Of a stretch of 64,000 bases of DNA, positions 1-9,017 are shown piece after piece. The notes under the pieces were generated by a model, which did no database searches, was not told where the DNA came from, and saw only the letters and a list, made by a program, of their open reading frames with translations. Origin of the DNA: Mariniphaga sp041687255. GTDB lineage: Bacteria > Bacteroidota > Bacteroidia > Bacteroidales > Prolixibacteraceae. The position numbers were made by a program, and so were the translations under genes. Within the stretch, counting starts at the first letter, position 1. Each line of letters starts with the position of its first letter. The DNA lies in NCBI GenBank assembly GCA_041687255.1, contig JAWLCL010000005.1, positions 248,001-312,000 of the forward strand, read 5' to 3'.

Positions 1-51
1 AATATATCGGAAACAACGTATTAATAATGAAATAAAAACATTCATACGCAC

Positions 52-768
52 ATGACAAATTACTCGTTAATCAGATTTCTTTTAGCTGTTGTAATCTTAT
101 TCACGGGCACCTCATTAAAAACTGTATCAGCCAGGGCAGGAGAATTAGATGCAACACAAATGGTGTACAGTGAACTGGCTGATAACAATCCGTCAATCCT
201 GCCTTCAGTAGAAGTTTTCGCAATAGCATACAAGGGGCATCAAGCCCTAAAGGAAGTTCAGGGAAAAGTAAATAAAGAAATTCTTACAGTTATTGATTTC
301 AGTTTATCCTCAAACGAAAAGCGCCTGTGGATCATTGATCTTGAACAGAATCAGGTTCTGTTCAACGATTATGTCGCACATGGAAGAAACTCGGGAAACG
401 AAAAAGCCGGTGTATTTTCAAACACCTCAGGCTCTTATATGAGTTCAATCGGCTTTTACGTTACAGGTGATACCTATCAGGGGAAACATGGACTTTCATT
501 GTTTTTGGAAGGAATGGATAAGGATTTTAACTGTAATGCCCGTAACAGGGCCATTGTAATGCACGGGGCCGATTATGTAAGTGCCGATTTCATAAAAAAG
601 TACGGCAGGCTTGGCCGCAGTCTTGGTTGCCCATCGGTTTCTATGGAAATACATGAAGAGGTCATCAATACCATTAAGGATGGCAGTACCCTATTTATTT
701 ATTATCCCGACCCGGCATTCCTCGAAAAATCAGAAACACTGAATCCAAAAATTGTTCAACCCGTTTAA
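52..768 (+). CDS. Murein L,D-transpeptidase catalytic-domain family protein (YkuD_2-like), exported
   Basis: A 238-residue protein with an N-terminal hydrophobic signal segment (about residues 7-27). The C-terminal half carries the L,D-transpeptidase-type active site: a His in the motif VMHGADY (H171) and the Cys in GRSLGCPSVS (C193), spaced as in the YkuD_2 group common in Bacteroidota. It also has the HGRNSG and FSNTSGSYMSS segments typical of that group. Members are thought to act on peptidoglycan stem peptides in the periplasm; the exact reaction here is inferred. The ATG at 52 is followed directly by the signal peptide. The gene is single, with a 124-bp gap before the next gene on the same strand. 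Confidence 0.85.
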   Translation: MTNYSLIRFLLAVVILFTGTSLKTVSARAGELDATQMVYSELADNNPSILPSVEVFAIAYKGHQALKEVQGKVNKEILTVIDFSLSSNEKRLWIIDLEQNQVLFNDYVAHGRNSGNEKAGVFSNTSGSYMSSIGFYVTGDTYQGKHGLSLFLEGMDKDFNCNARNRAIVMHGADYVSADFIKKYGRLGRSLGCPSVSMEIHEEVINTIKDGSTLFIYYPDPAFLEKSETLNPKIVQPV

Positions 769-892
769 TAGTGTAAAATCCGGATTTATTCGATAGCCAA
801 CTGCTTGTTTAAAGGTCTTTCCGGCATAAAACTTTCCCCAATGCAAAATTGTTCCCATTTCAGTCAGATGCAAACACACAAAAAAAACTGAA

Positions 893-2455
893 ATGAAACA
901 ACTTTATGTAACTTTGATTATTCCTTTGATCGTTGTCGGTATGCTGACAGCTCAGGAAAAAGAATTAATAATTCTTCACACAAGTGATTCGCACGGCAGA
1001 ATATTCCCGATACAGGTAACCGATCGAAATGCCACCAGCCAGATGGCCGATGAAGGAGCCAAAGAATTAATTGAATTGGCCCGTAAAGGGGAAATTGGAG
1101 GAATGGCATCCCTTGCTGCTGCTGTTAATGAGATCCGCCGCAAACACAACAGTCAAAATGTGCTGCTGGTAGATGGTGGTGATTCCTTCTCCGACGGAAT
1201 GCTTGCCAAACTTACCAAAGGTGAGGCAAATATCCGGCTTATGAACCTGCTCGGGTACGAGTTTATGGCATTGGGAAATCATGATTTTGATTTTAAAAAA
1301 GATCGTACCATGGAACTGGCTGAAAAGGCCAGCTTTCCAATGCGGGGAGCAAATGTTCTTGATGAAAAATCCGAAAAACCTTTTTTGGGTCAACCATATC
1401 TTATCATCAATAAAGGAGGTTTAAAGCTGGGGCTGATCGCAGTAGGTTACCGGAACACCCCACTGACTACTCAGAGCGATAATATTAAAAACCTTTCTTT
1501 TAAAGAAAGCAGTCAGATTTTAAAACAGTATCTCCGGGAAATAAAAGAGAAAGCAGACCTGGTGGTAGTAATTTCTCATGAAGGGCTTGCATACGATAAA
1601 AAACTTGCTGAAGAATTCGGGGAGATAGATTTGATTATTGGAGGTCATTCGCATAATGTGACCGATCGACCTGAAAAAATCAATGATACTTATGTTGTAC
1701 AGGCGTTTTCCCACGGCATGGCTTTAGGAATTACCCGTTTAACTGTAAACAAGAATAAAATAGAAAATATAGAGACAGAAGTACGCTGGCTCTGGACCGA
1801 TGAAGTGCAGCCCGACAAGGAAATTGCAAGAGAGATTGAAAAGCTGGCTGAACCTTATCGCGACACCTTATTCTCAGTAATTGGTAAAGCCAAAACTGCA
1901 ATTCCAAGAAATTACAAATCGGGAAGTCCGTTCGATTTTCTTGTCGGACAAATTATGATGGAAAAAACAGGGAGCCATGCTGCCCTGCTGCCGGGAGTAG
2001 GTTATGGAATCACATTGAACAGTGGCGATATCAGGCGGCTTGATTTGTATGCACTGATACCCCACGACTCTAAAATGGTAACATTGGAACTTCAGGGGAG
2101 CCAGTTGCTGAAAACACTTGAAAAAAGTGCCGAAAATCTTAACCCAAAAGATGTGGCAAATACAGTTGGAGGCCTGATTCAAACCGCCGGAATGGAATGG
2201 GACATCGACCTGAATAAACCGGCAGGCGAGCGAATTTCAAATGTGAAGATAAAAGGCGAAGCTATAAATCCTGACACCTGGTACAAAATAGCCACCCATG
2301 CAGGAATGCTTCAGGGCCTGCATGGCTATGAAGAACTGGCAAAAGGCCGGGCAATTGAAAAAACAGATGAAGCAATTGTTCTTTTGGTAGAACAATATTT
2401 TAAGGAAAATAAAGAAGTATCGGCTCCTGAGGTGAACATTTCTGTTAAGAACTGA
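893..2455 (+). CDS. Exported bifunctional metallophosphatase/5'-nucleotidase (UshA/CpdB-like)
   Basis: A 520-residue protein with a cleavable signal peptide (residues 1-20, ending ...MLTAQ). The N-terminal calcineurin-like metallophosphoesterase domain shows the metal ligands in order: HTSDSHG, DGGDSF, GNHDFD, ISHEG and GGHSH. The C-terminal 5'-nucleotidase substrate domain follows (about residues 335-510; GDIRRLDLYALIPHDS is the usual pattern after the interdomain helix). The likely role is periplasmic dephosphorylation of nucleotides for phosphate and nucleoside salvage. The length matches the family. rpiA starts 28 bp downstream on the same strand, so the two may be cotranscribed; a pentose or nucleoside salvage link is inference. 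Confidence 0.9.
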   Translation: MKQLYVTLIIPLIVVGMLTAQEKELIILHTSDSHGRIFPIQVTDRNATSQMADEGAKELIELARKGEIGGMASLAAAVNEIRRKHNSQNVLLVDGGDSFSDGMLAKLTKGEANIRLMNLLGYEFMALGNHDFDFKKDRTMELAEKASFPMRGANVLDEKSEKPFLGQPYLIINKGGLKLGLIAVGYRNTPLTTQSDNIKNLSFKESSQILKQYLREIKEKADLVVVISHEGLAYDKKLAEEFGEIDLIIGGHSHNVTDRPEKINDTYVVQAFSHGMALGITRLTVNKNKIENIETEVRWLWTDEVQPDKEIAREIEKLAEPYRDTLFSVIGKAKTAIPRNYKSGSPFDFLVGQIMMEKTGSHAALLPGVGYGITLNSGDIRRLDLYALIPHDSKMVTLELQGSQLLKTLEKSAENLNPKDVANTVGGLIQTAGMEWDIDLNKPAGERISNVKIKGEAINPDTWYKIATHAGMLQGLHGYEELAKGRAIEKTDEAIVLLVEQYFKENKEVSAPEVNISVKN

Positions 2456-2483
2456 GTATATAAGAAACGATAAGACTCAGGCA

Positions 2484-3170
2484 ATGGAACAAAAGAAAAA
2501 AGCTACAGGCGAAAAAGCTGCCGAATTCGTTGAGGACGGAATGGTTATTGGGCTGGGAACAGGTTCAACAGCGTGGTACTTTATAAAAAAACTTGGAGAA
2601 CTGGTTGCCGACGGCTTGTTTGTTAAAGCTGTAACCACCTCGCAAGCCACTGAAAAACTAGCCGGCAACCTTCGCATCCCCATGTTTTCGGTTGATGAAG
2701 TAGCCAGTATCGACCTGTTGGTTGACGGCGTGGATGAAATTGACCGAAACTTCAATGCCATTAAAGGAGGCGGAGGCGCCCTGTTCAGGGAAAAACTCAT
2801 CGCCAGGCTTTCAAAAAGGATCATCTGGATAATGGACGACAGCAAATACGTTGAAGCCCTTGGGGGATTCCCTCTTCCCGTGGAAATTCTTCCCTTTGGT
2901 TATACCCATACACTGAAAAAGCTTACCCGGATGTCGCTTAACCCAACCTTGCGCCTTATCGATGATGAGCCGTTTGTTACCGATAATGGAAATTACATCC
3001 TCGATCTGCACCTGGAAAAACCCCTGAATCCCGGAGAATTAATACAAAAACTCGATAGCGTAACCGGAGTCCTCGAACACGGACTTTTTATTAATATGTG
3101 TGAGCGTGTTATCATCGGAAAGGATGAAGGTGTGGAAGTAGTGGAAAATAATTCATTCATTCCAAAATAA
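2484..3170 (+). CDS. rpiA: Ribose-5-phosphate isomerase A
   Basis: A 228-residue cytosolic enzyme of the non-oxidative pentose phosphate pathway that interconverts ribose 5-phosphate and ribulose 5-phosphate. Diagnostic motifs are GLGTGSTAWYF near the N-terminus (phosphate loop), DGVDEID (about residues 77-83), KGGGGALFREK (catalytic Lys/Glu loop), and the C-terminal GVLEHGLF. Full length for RpiA. It lies 28 bp behind the 5'-nucleotidase gene and probably shares its transcript. No T-rich terminator follows; an unusual long hairpin lies about 70 bp downstream. Confidence 0.96.
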   Translation: MEQKKKATGEKAAEFVEDGMVIGLGTGSTAWYFIKKLGELVADGLFVKAVTTSQATEKLAGNLRIPMFSVDEVASIDLLVDGVDEIDRNFNAIKGGGGALFREKLIARLSKRIIWIMDDSKYVEALGGFPLPVEILPFGYTHTLKKLTRMSLNPTLRLIDDEPFVTDNGNYILDLHLEKPLNPGELIQKLDSVTGVLEHGLFINMCERVIIGKDEGVEVVENNSFIPK

Positions 3171-3236
3171 TTTTCCAGCCTCTTCAGATGATGGTAATTA
3201 ATACCATTGATGCACATGAACTGTTCGTACCAAAGC

Positions 3237-3292
3237 CATACCCTCGCCTAATTAAATTCGCGATTTTTCGAATTTGGTTAGGCGAAGGTATG
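3237..3292. repeat. Long near-perfect hairpin between convergent rpiA and marC
   Basis: The two arms read CATACC-C-TCGCCTAA...AATTCG and CGAATT...TTAGGCGA-A-GGTATG around an 8-nt loop (3261-3268). That gives about 20 paired bases with one mismatch and one 3-nt internal loop. Neither side is followed by a T run, so it is not a standard intrinsic terminator. It could halt or protect both convergent transcripts, or be a REP-like element. A second small palindrome (ATGGTA...TACCAT) lies just upstream, at about 3190-3206. Confidence 0.7.
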
Positions 3293-3416
3293 CTATTGAC
3301 ACTAATATTAAACAATCTGTTTCTAACCAAATGAGCATGATTTTTCAATCATCCGGTTATTTATTCAATGTGCTGAAAATAGATGAAGGTCTGGCAGGTT
3401 TTTTTCAGTGTGCTAG

Positions 3417-4079
3417 TTATTCCCCGACACCAAACCCATTCGACAATCCCGGAAAAAGATCACTTAACCCTTCAACAATGAACTGAACGGCAATGGCTAC
3501 GACAATAATTCCCAGCAGGCGCGAAAGAATATTGAATACAATGGGATCAATCTTCTTTTCAATGGTTCCCGATAAGTAAAATGTTAGAAGCAAAAGCCCC
3601 AGGACCATCAGCAGGATTACCGATAAAAGAACCAAATCAATAACTTCAGATGTTCTGTTTCCATATAAAAGGACAGTTGTCAATGAGCCGGGACCGGACA
3701 ACATCGGAATTGCCATGGGAACAATTATTTCCCTAAACCGGTTTTTGGCTACCTGTAAATCTCCATCGCCTGTAATGTGTTTGTTTTCCGGCTTTATCCC
3801 TTTGCCGTTTACCATAGCCAGGCCAGTAAACAACAATAATATACCGCCGGCTATCTGAAAAACAGGCATATTAATTGAAAAAAAAGATAAAATATATTTT
3901 CCTCCGACAAGAAATATCAGTAAAACTGAAGCAGAAGTACCCATAACCATCAAAGCCGTTTTACTTCTTGCTTTTGCCTGAAGGTCATCAGTAAGCTGCA
4001 ACCATATTGGCAAAATGGCAAGTGGATTGACGATGGCAATCATAGCTGCCAGAAAATTCAGGTACAAATCCCAGTTCAT
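3417..4079 (-). CDS. MarC family integral membrane protein (first of two)
   Basis: A 220-residue polytopic membrane protein with about six hydrophobic segments. It has the MarC-family pattern: N-terminal FLAAMIAIVNPLAILPIWL (the NP of the first helix), a central IVPMAIPMLSGPGSLTTVLL block, and a C-terminal helix ending near GLSDLFPG. MarC/UPF0056 proteins are inner-membrane proteins of uncertain function; the older link to multiple antibiotic resistance is not supported for the family as a whole. It is convergent with rpiA and divergent from fumC. A second, more diverged paralogue lies at 34.4 kb. Confidence 0.88.
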   Translation of the reverse strand: MNWDLYLNFLAAMIAIVNPLAILPIWLQLTDDLQAKARSKTALMVMGTSASVLLIFLVGGKYILSFFSINMPVFQIAGGILLLFTGLAMVNGKGIKPENKHITGDGDLQVAKNRFREIIVPMAIPMLSGPGSLTTVLLYGNRTSEVIDLVLLSVILLMVLGLLLLTFYLSGTIEKKIDPIVFNILSRLLGIIVVAIAVQFIVEGLSDLFPGLSNGFGVGE

Positions 4080-4202
4080 TTGATTTTTTTTAGGTAAACA
4101 AAAGAATTATGAAACTGTTCGTTAAAACAAGCGGTTACTGAAGCATTATCAGCCACTTGTATAAATAATACCACGTAATAAACAACAATAACATTCAAAG
4201 TA

Positions 4203-5609
4203 ATGGAATACCGGATAGAAAAAGACACCATGGGTGAAGTAAAAGTGCCCGCCGATAAATACTGGGGGGCCCAGACGGAACGATCAAGAAATAATTTTCG
4301 CATCGGGCCACCCGCTTCTATGCCGCGGGAAATCATTAACGGCTTTGCCATTTTGAAAAAAGCAGCTGCGGTTGCGAACTGCGATTTAGGTGTTCTTCCC
4401 GCAGAGAAAAGAGATTTAATTGCTGCTGTATGTGATGAGATAACTGCCGGCAAGCTCGACGATCAGTTTCCGCTGGTAATTTGGCAAACGGGCTCAGGAA
4501 CCCAAAGCAACATGAACGTGAATGAAGTAATTGCCAATCGTGCACATGTACTGGCCGGAAAAAACCCGGGTGAAGGAGAAAAAACAATTCACCCGAATGA
4601 TGATGTGAATAAATCGCAGTCATCGAACGATACCTTTCCAACGGCCATGCATATTGCCTGTTATACGATGATTAAGGAAGTCACTGTTCCGGGAGTTAAG
4701 CAACTGCGCAACACTTTGCACCGGAAAGCTGAACAGTTTAAAGATGTTGTTAAGATTGGAAGAACCCATCTGATGGATGCCACTCCCCTCACCCTTGGGC
4801 AGGAATTTTCGGGATATGCAGCACAACTGGACCATGGTCTGAAGGCATTGGACAATACACTTTCACATCTTTCAGAATTGGCGTTGGGCGGTACTGCCGT
4901 TGGAACAGGGTTGAATGTCCCGGCAGGTTACGATGTGCTGGTTGCAGAGACCATAGCCGGATTAACAGGACATCCGTTTGTTACCGCCCCGAATAAATTT
5001 GAAGCGCTTGCAGCTCACGATGCACTGGTAGAGACGCATGGAGCACTTAAGCAACTGGCCGTTTCACTTAACAAAATAGCCAACGACATACGGCTGATGG
5101 CTTCCGGTCCACGCTCCGGCATTGGTGAACTGATACTTCCTGCCAACGAACCCGGTTCCTCAATCATGCCCGGAAAGGTCAACCCCACTCAAAGCGAGGC
5201 CCTGACGATGGTATGTGCCCAGGTGTTGGGCAATGATGTAACAATTTCCGTAGGAGGAACACAGGGGCATTTTGAACTGAATGTATTTAAGCCGGTAATG
5301 GCGGCCGCCTTCCTGCAAAGTGCCCGCCTGCTGGGTGATGCCTGTGCCTCATTTGAAACACATTGTGCTGCAGGGATAGAGCCTAACAGGCCGGTTATCG
5401 ATACCCTGTTAAACAATTCGCTGATGCTGGTGACCGCCCTTAATACAAAAATCGGGTACTATAAGGCAGCCGAAATTGCACAAACGGCACATAAAAATGG
5501 AACAACCCTGAAGGAGGAAGCCGTTAGACTGGGGTATGTAACACCCGAACAATACGATGAATGGGTGAAACCTCATGAAATGACAGGAAGCAATAAAAAT
5601 AATTCTTAA
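4203..5609 (+). CDS. fumC: Class II fumarate hydratase
   Basis: A 468-residue iron-independent fumarase of the TCA cycle (fumarate + water to malate), a cytosolic homotetramer. The fumarase/aspartase signature GSSIMPGKVNP is at residues 318-328, with the flexible catalytic Ser loop. Other family segments are TGSGTQSNMNVNEV, the KSQSSNDTFP substrate loop, and GRTHLMDATPLTLGQEFSGY. The C-terminal NGTTLKEEA block favours fumarase over aspartase. Start is the ATG at 4203, giving the standard MEYRIEKDTMGEV beginning. It is divergent from the MarC gene, with 123 bp between them holding the promoters. Confidence 0.96.
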   Translation: MEYRIEKDTMGEVKVPADKYWGAQTERSRNNFRIGPPASMPREIINGFAILKKAAAVANCDLGVLPAEKRDLIAAVCDEITAGKLDDQFPLVIWQTGSGTQSNMNVNEVIANRAHVLAGKNPGEGEKTIHPNDDVNKSQSSNDTFPTAMHIACYTMIKEVTVPGVKQLRNTLHRKAEQFKDVVKIGRTHLMDATPLTLGQEFSGYAAQLDHGLKALDNTLSHLSELALGGTAVGTGLNVPAGYDVLVAETIAGLTGHPFVTAPNKFEALAAHDALVETHGALKQLAVSLNKIANDIRLMASGPRSGIGELILPANEPGSSIMPGKVNPTQSEALTMVCAQVLGNDVTISVGGTQGHFELNVFKPVMAAAFLQSARLLGDACASFETHCAAGIEPNRPVIDTLLNNSLMLVTALNTKIGYYKAAEIAQTAHKNGTTLKEEAVRLGYVTPEQYDEWVKPHEMTGSNKNNS

Positions 5610-5749
5610 CCCGGCTGAAAAATCTGTAAACCTTGAATGTTGCGGGCAGGCAGTTGATGTATGCCAAAGCAATGGCAGCAATCAATCCTGCGGACAATGA
5701 AAACCGACAATATAAAGCACTGCCTGGTTAAAAGGGATATTTTTTAGAA

Positions 5750-6433
5750 TCAGCCCAATTTCGACAGGTAATCGGATATGTACTTATCTTTGGATTTGGA
5801 TTTATATTGCTGGATATACCTTGGATGATCAAGGGCAACAACAGAGTCAAACAAATTTTCCTTCCTGTTAATCAGGTTCACAAATTTGGCATTTTTCTTA
5901 CCCAGCACATAACACACTTTGGTATCGACACCGAATGAAACCTGCTTTTTAAGCGTTTCTATGATAAATGGCTGTACGGCATCAAACAGGTCCCCGAAAT
6001 CGTAATAGTTGCAATTGATCCAGTTCTCCTTATCGTTTTTTGTAATAAACCCCAGCGGACTCATAGCTGTTATAAAATAATTCCTGTAGAATTTTTCTAC
6101 CCCGCCATAATGGTCAATCATTTCATATACAAAAACAGATGAAGGCTCATGTGTTGAAACAGAATCGATTTTTATACCGCAAACCTCCGAGAGCCGTTTG
6201 GTATCGGTAAAAGGAATTCCTGTTACACCTGCCCCATGTCTTCCGGGATTTATTCCTAAAATCAGTTTTCTTGTTTCATTGTCGTTATAAAACCTATTAT
6301 AAAACTGACCGGAAATAGTCATTATCTCGTCATTCTCCCTAAAAGGATTCATTATTTTAATGTTCTCGGGGAGCTTTCCTTTAAATTCAAGGTGCCGGTT
6401 AAAATCAATTACTTTTTCTGCAAATGTTGTCAT
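5750..6433 (-). CDS. SMUG-like uracil-DNA glycosylase family protein (DUF4918)
   Basis: A 227-residue protein of the DUF4918/SMUG branch of the uracil-DNA glycosylase superfamily, predicted to excise damaged or deaminated bases. Motif 1 appears as LGINPGRHGAGVTGIPFTD, and motif 2 as the late ALDHPRYI (HPR in place of the HPS of classic UDG). A Tyr/Asn-rich NCNYYDFGD segment precedes it. The open frame extends upstream to 6514, but I chose the ATG whose complement is 6431-6433 (protein beginning MTTFAEKVIDFNRH), because the upstream 27 residues look like untranslated sequence. The stop lies 140 bp from the convergent fumC. Confidence 0.82.
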   Translation of the reverse strand: MTTFAEKVIDFNRHLEFKGKLPENIKIMNPFRENDEIMTISGQFYNRFYNDNETRKLILGINPGRHGAGVTGIPFTDTKRLSEVCGIKIDSVSTHEPSSVFVYEMIDHYGGVEKFYRNYFITAMSPLGFITKNDKENWINCNYYDFGDLFDAVQPFIIETLKKQVSFGVDTKVCYVLGKKNAKFVNLINRKENLFDSVVALDHPRYIQQYKSKSKDKYISDYLSKLG

Positions 6434-6581
6434 TGATAGTATTGTTTGATTTTTGCAAGTTATAAATTTTGATTTAGAAAATTCTTTCAGCGGCTCATCC
6501 ACACTTTTTTCCAATACATAAAAGTCAGGAGAAAAAATTTAAAGTCATGCAGGCTTTTAGAAACCTTATTTTGTTTCTTAA

Positions 6582-7110
6582 CCTACTATATAACAAATTT
6601 ATAGGAAGTGTTGTCTGCGGCGCACATGTTTCATCAAATAACATGGTTTTTTCTGCGCCGCATGCTGTCCACACTATGAAGCCGTCATTGCTCCGTCAGC
6701 TGACGGACCCTCCTGCTTAAATAATAAGCTGTAGGTATCGTGCAGCATTTACCTGTATCAGAGTATAAACCTTCGCGTATCATAGGCGGGGGCGCGGCAA
6801 TCTGTACCGATTGGCAGCGGCCATTAATGATGTGTAAATTTGGAAGTGCTAGTTTGTACAGATTGCTTTGCTCCATGCGATTGCAAAGGTTCTTTACAAC
6901 AATGATGCTTTGGTGGCTGATGGGAAAACCTGTTTTTTCAATGACAACCCACGCGCAATGACAGCTTTGAGGTTTCGTACGACAGGAGTTAGTCAGCCAG
7001 GCGGAGCCGTCGGACAGAAAGGTAATTCTGATGTATTCCATTGGGAAAAGTAACCTTTAGCTACAATTTGAAACCCGATAAAAGTTATTCATTTTGATGT
7101 TTGAATGAAT
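6582..7110 (-). repeat. Dispersed intergenic repeat, family A copy 1 (inverted relative to the 50.7-kb copy)
   Basis: About 400 bp at 6582-6990 matches, as reverse complement, the stretch 50705-51117 with long identical words, for example CCGTCAGCTGACGGA, GCAATCTGTACCGATTGGCAG and GATTGCTTTGCTCCATGCGA. Internal features include a GCGGCGC...GCGCCGC hairpin near one end (6617-6662) and a GCAATCTGTAC...GTACAGATTGC inverted repeat (about 6797-6867). One end reads CTATATAACAAA. Similarity to the 44.5-kb locus continues to about 7110 (AAAGTTATTCATTT). Short open frames inside look like chance. No gene is seen between 6434 and 7276. Confidence 0.8.
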
Positions 7111-7276
7111 AAGAAAGTGGATTTAAAGAATTTAAAATCAGGTAATAAAGTCAGGTCAAAAACATGGACTGCATAACCTTTCTACTAAGGTAAACTAATG
7201 GAAATAAGGTTTTTAGAAGGTAAAATTCCCGCAATTTAAATTTTCAGGATAATTTTTGTAACTCTGGTTCTCATAT

Positions 7277-8098
7277 TTAACTACTGCCTTCATAATCGTT
7301 AAAGCTGCAATCGCGGTACTGCAACAGAAATTCTTTCGGAGTATATCCGGTGAATACTTTAAAGTCGTGTATAAAGTGTGACTGGTCGAAATATCCGTTC
7401 CTGCATGCATAATCAGTCAGACTAATGTTTTTCAAGGTACCGAAATCTTCCAGTACTTTCCGGAAACGAATCAGTTTACCAAATTGCCTGGGAGATTTTC
7501 CTATATAAGCAGAAAATTTTCGTTCGAGAGTTTTTGAGGTAACAGCAAGTTTGTCAGCCAAGAATTTAGCTGATATTTGGCCGCCATTTTCTGCAACGAT
7601 TCTAATGCTTTTTTGTACCAGGGCATAATCGTGAGAGGAAACAGGAGAATATTTTTTCAACAGAAATTGTTCCACAAGGCTTATCTTTTCACTTATGGTT
7701 GAGGCATCATAAAGCTGTTCCTCTACCTGTCTGACTTCCTGTCCCAGAGCATCGGTTAAATCAATGCTTTTGTTTTCCAGCTCCGATAAAGGGAACTTAA
7801 AAAAAGGACAAGCCCCGGCAGGCAGAAATTCCACAAATATTACTCCCGATTCACCTTGTGTGGTAACATCCGAAAAGGTGCTGGCCAAACCGCTTAATAC
7901 AGAATATGGCTGCTGCAATAAAATTTGGTCAGGGCTACATACTGCGAAAGGTTTTTTATAGTGAAACATCAGCTGTATGTTTTCAACCGGAATAACCCTC
8001 TCCTGCAGGTTAGCCTCACCGGCATCGGTTTCCATCAGGCAATAATGCCTGATGAAACCTTTTAAAAAGCGGGATGGTTGTACAAACTGAAAATTCAT
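7277..8098 (-). CDS. AraC family transcriptional regulator
   Basis: About 273 residues from the ATG at 8098. The N-terminal sensing domain belongs to the group common in Bacteroidota (MNFQFVQPSRFLKGFIRHY, then VIPVENIQLMFHYKKPF and FVEFLPAGACPFFKFPLSEL). The C-terminal double helix-turn-helix has the AraC signature, seen as DYACRNGYFDQSHFIHDFK and FTGYTPKEFLLQY. The frame opens at 8116, but the six extra residues overlap a predicted -7 box, so the inner ATG is preferred. It is a single-gene unit. The target is unknown; the nearest candidate is the DUF6448 gene that follows at 8.2 kb. Confidence 0.85.
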   Translation of the reverse strand: MNFQFVQPSRFLKGFIRHYCLMETDAGEANLQERVIPVENIQLMFHYKKPFAVCSPDQILLQQPYSVLSGLASTFSDVTTQGESGVIFVEFLPAGACPFFKFPLSELENKSIDLTDALGQEVRQVEEQLYDASTISEKISLVEQFLLKKYSPVSSHDYALVQKSIRIVAENGGQISAKFLADKLAVTSKTLERKFSAYIGKSPRQFGKLIRFRKVLEDFGTLKNISLTDYACRNGYFDQSHFIHDFKVFTGYTPKEFLLQYRDCSFNDYEGSS

Positions 8099-8113
8099 CA
8101 CAAATAGTTTGCA

Positions 8114-8121
8114 CAAAAATA
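8114..8121 (-). promoter_or_regulatory. Bacteroidota -7 box upstream of the AraC regulator
   Basis: On the minus strand this reads TATTTTTG, matching TAnnTTTG, 16 bp upstream of the preferred start at 8098. No clear -33 TTG was found. The position argues against the longer frame that starts at 8116. Confidence 0.4.
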
Positions 8122-8194
8122 ATGAACTTTAGCAAGTTACCGTATTAAAACCTGCCTGATTTTATATTAAGCTGCAACCGATGAAGCAATGCGG

Positions 8195-8851
8195 TTAATG
8201 GTTGTGTCCGGAACCGGTGTGTTCGTTTCCACCTTCAATAATACTGTGAATTGCTTCCAGGCTATGGGTATAATCGACATAAGCAGCTACATATTCTCTG
8301 CCTTGCTCCGATGATTCATCTTTTACTGCATCAAGAGCTGCTACTGTTTCGTACTTTTCACGAATTACAGTTCCAAGATGGTTGTTTAGTTTTTCCAGTA
8401 ACCCATCGATATCTTTTTCTTCCAGGGCCTGATCACTAAGCATTACAATTTTTTGGGTTGTTCCTGCCGGTTTCAATCCGGTGAAAGGTGCCCCTTCTGT
8501 CTCCCTGTGCAACCTTACCAGTGTTTCAAGGAAATGCTTTTCAACTATGGAATATATCTCATTGTCACCATTGCGTAACCGGTAAGTTTTATTAAACAGG
8601 GAAATAATTTCCTGTTCATGTTCTTCATCAATCCATTTAAGCACCAGGCTAACGTCATTTGCTTCAAGCGCTTTCAGGGCATCCTTGATTGTCGGACCAT
8701 CGTATGAATCGCAATGAGCTGAAGCCGGCATTGGCGATGCCGTAAAAACAAGCGTTATGAACAGAGCTGCAATAAACGACAGGAGTTTATACTGATGTGT
8801 ATGTACTTTTAATACTTTACCTGTTGATGAAACTAAATCTTTTGTTCTCAT
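8195..8851 (-). CDS. Exported DUF6448 family protein with His-rich tail
   Basis: A 218-residue protein with a long N-terminal region containing a hydrophobic signal helix (about residues 24-44, cleavage near PASA). The mature protein then begins HCDSYDGP, the characteristic start of DUF6448 proteins. The rest is predicted mostly helical, and the C-terminus ends GNEHTGSGHNH. Function is unknown. The conserved HCD start and His-rich tail would suit metal binding in the periplasm, but that is inference. It is flanked by two AraC-type regulators. A -7 box lies 41 bp upstream of the start. Confidence 0.72.
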   Translation of the reverse strand: MRTKDLVSSTGKVLKVHTHQYKLLSFIAALFITLVFTASPMPASAHCDSYDGPTIKDALKALEANDVSLVLKWIDEEHEQEIISLFNKTYRLRNGDNEIYSIVEKHFLETLVRLHRETEGAPFTGLKPAGTTQKIVMLSDQALEEKDIDGLLEKLNNHLGTVIREKYETVAALDAVKDESSEQGREYVAAYVDYTHSLEAIHSIIEGGNEHTGSGHNH

Positions 8852-8891
8852 AATTTTTTGTTTTTGTTGAATTATTAAAATTATTATAAGG

Positions 8892-8899
8892 CAAATCTA
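8892..8899 (-). promoter_or_regulatory. Bacteroidota -7 box upstream of the DUF6448 gene
   Basis: The minus strand reads TAGATTTG, a full match to TAnnTTTG, 41 bp upstream of the ATG at 8851. The -33 element is not obvious. Confidence 0.5.
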
Positions 8900-9017
8900 A
8901 AAACGAAAAAGAAGCTGTGCGACCTACTTTAGAAAGTAGCACCTTTTTGTAAAAAATTAATTTTCAAACAATAACAATAAATTATAAAATGAAATAAAGA
9001 ATTTTTGCGTGTGAGAT

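Noticed and set aside
3274..3486. 70-codon plus-strand frame downstream of rpiA
   Set aside because: It starts in the loop arm of the long hairpin and runs into the marC gene on the other strand; no start signal.
6740..7053. Two plus-strand frames (73 and 61 codons) and a minus-strand frame of 118 codons
   Set aside because: All lie inside repeat copy 1, and they are not preserved in the matching copy at 50.7 kb, so they are chance frames in a non-coding element.
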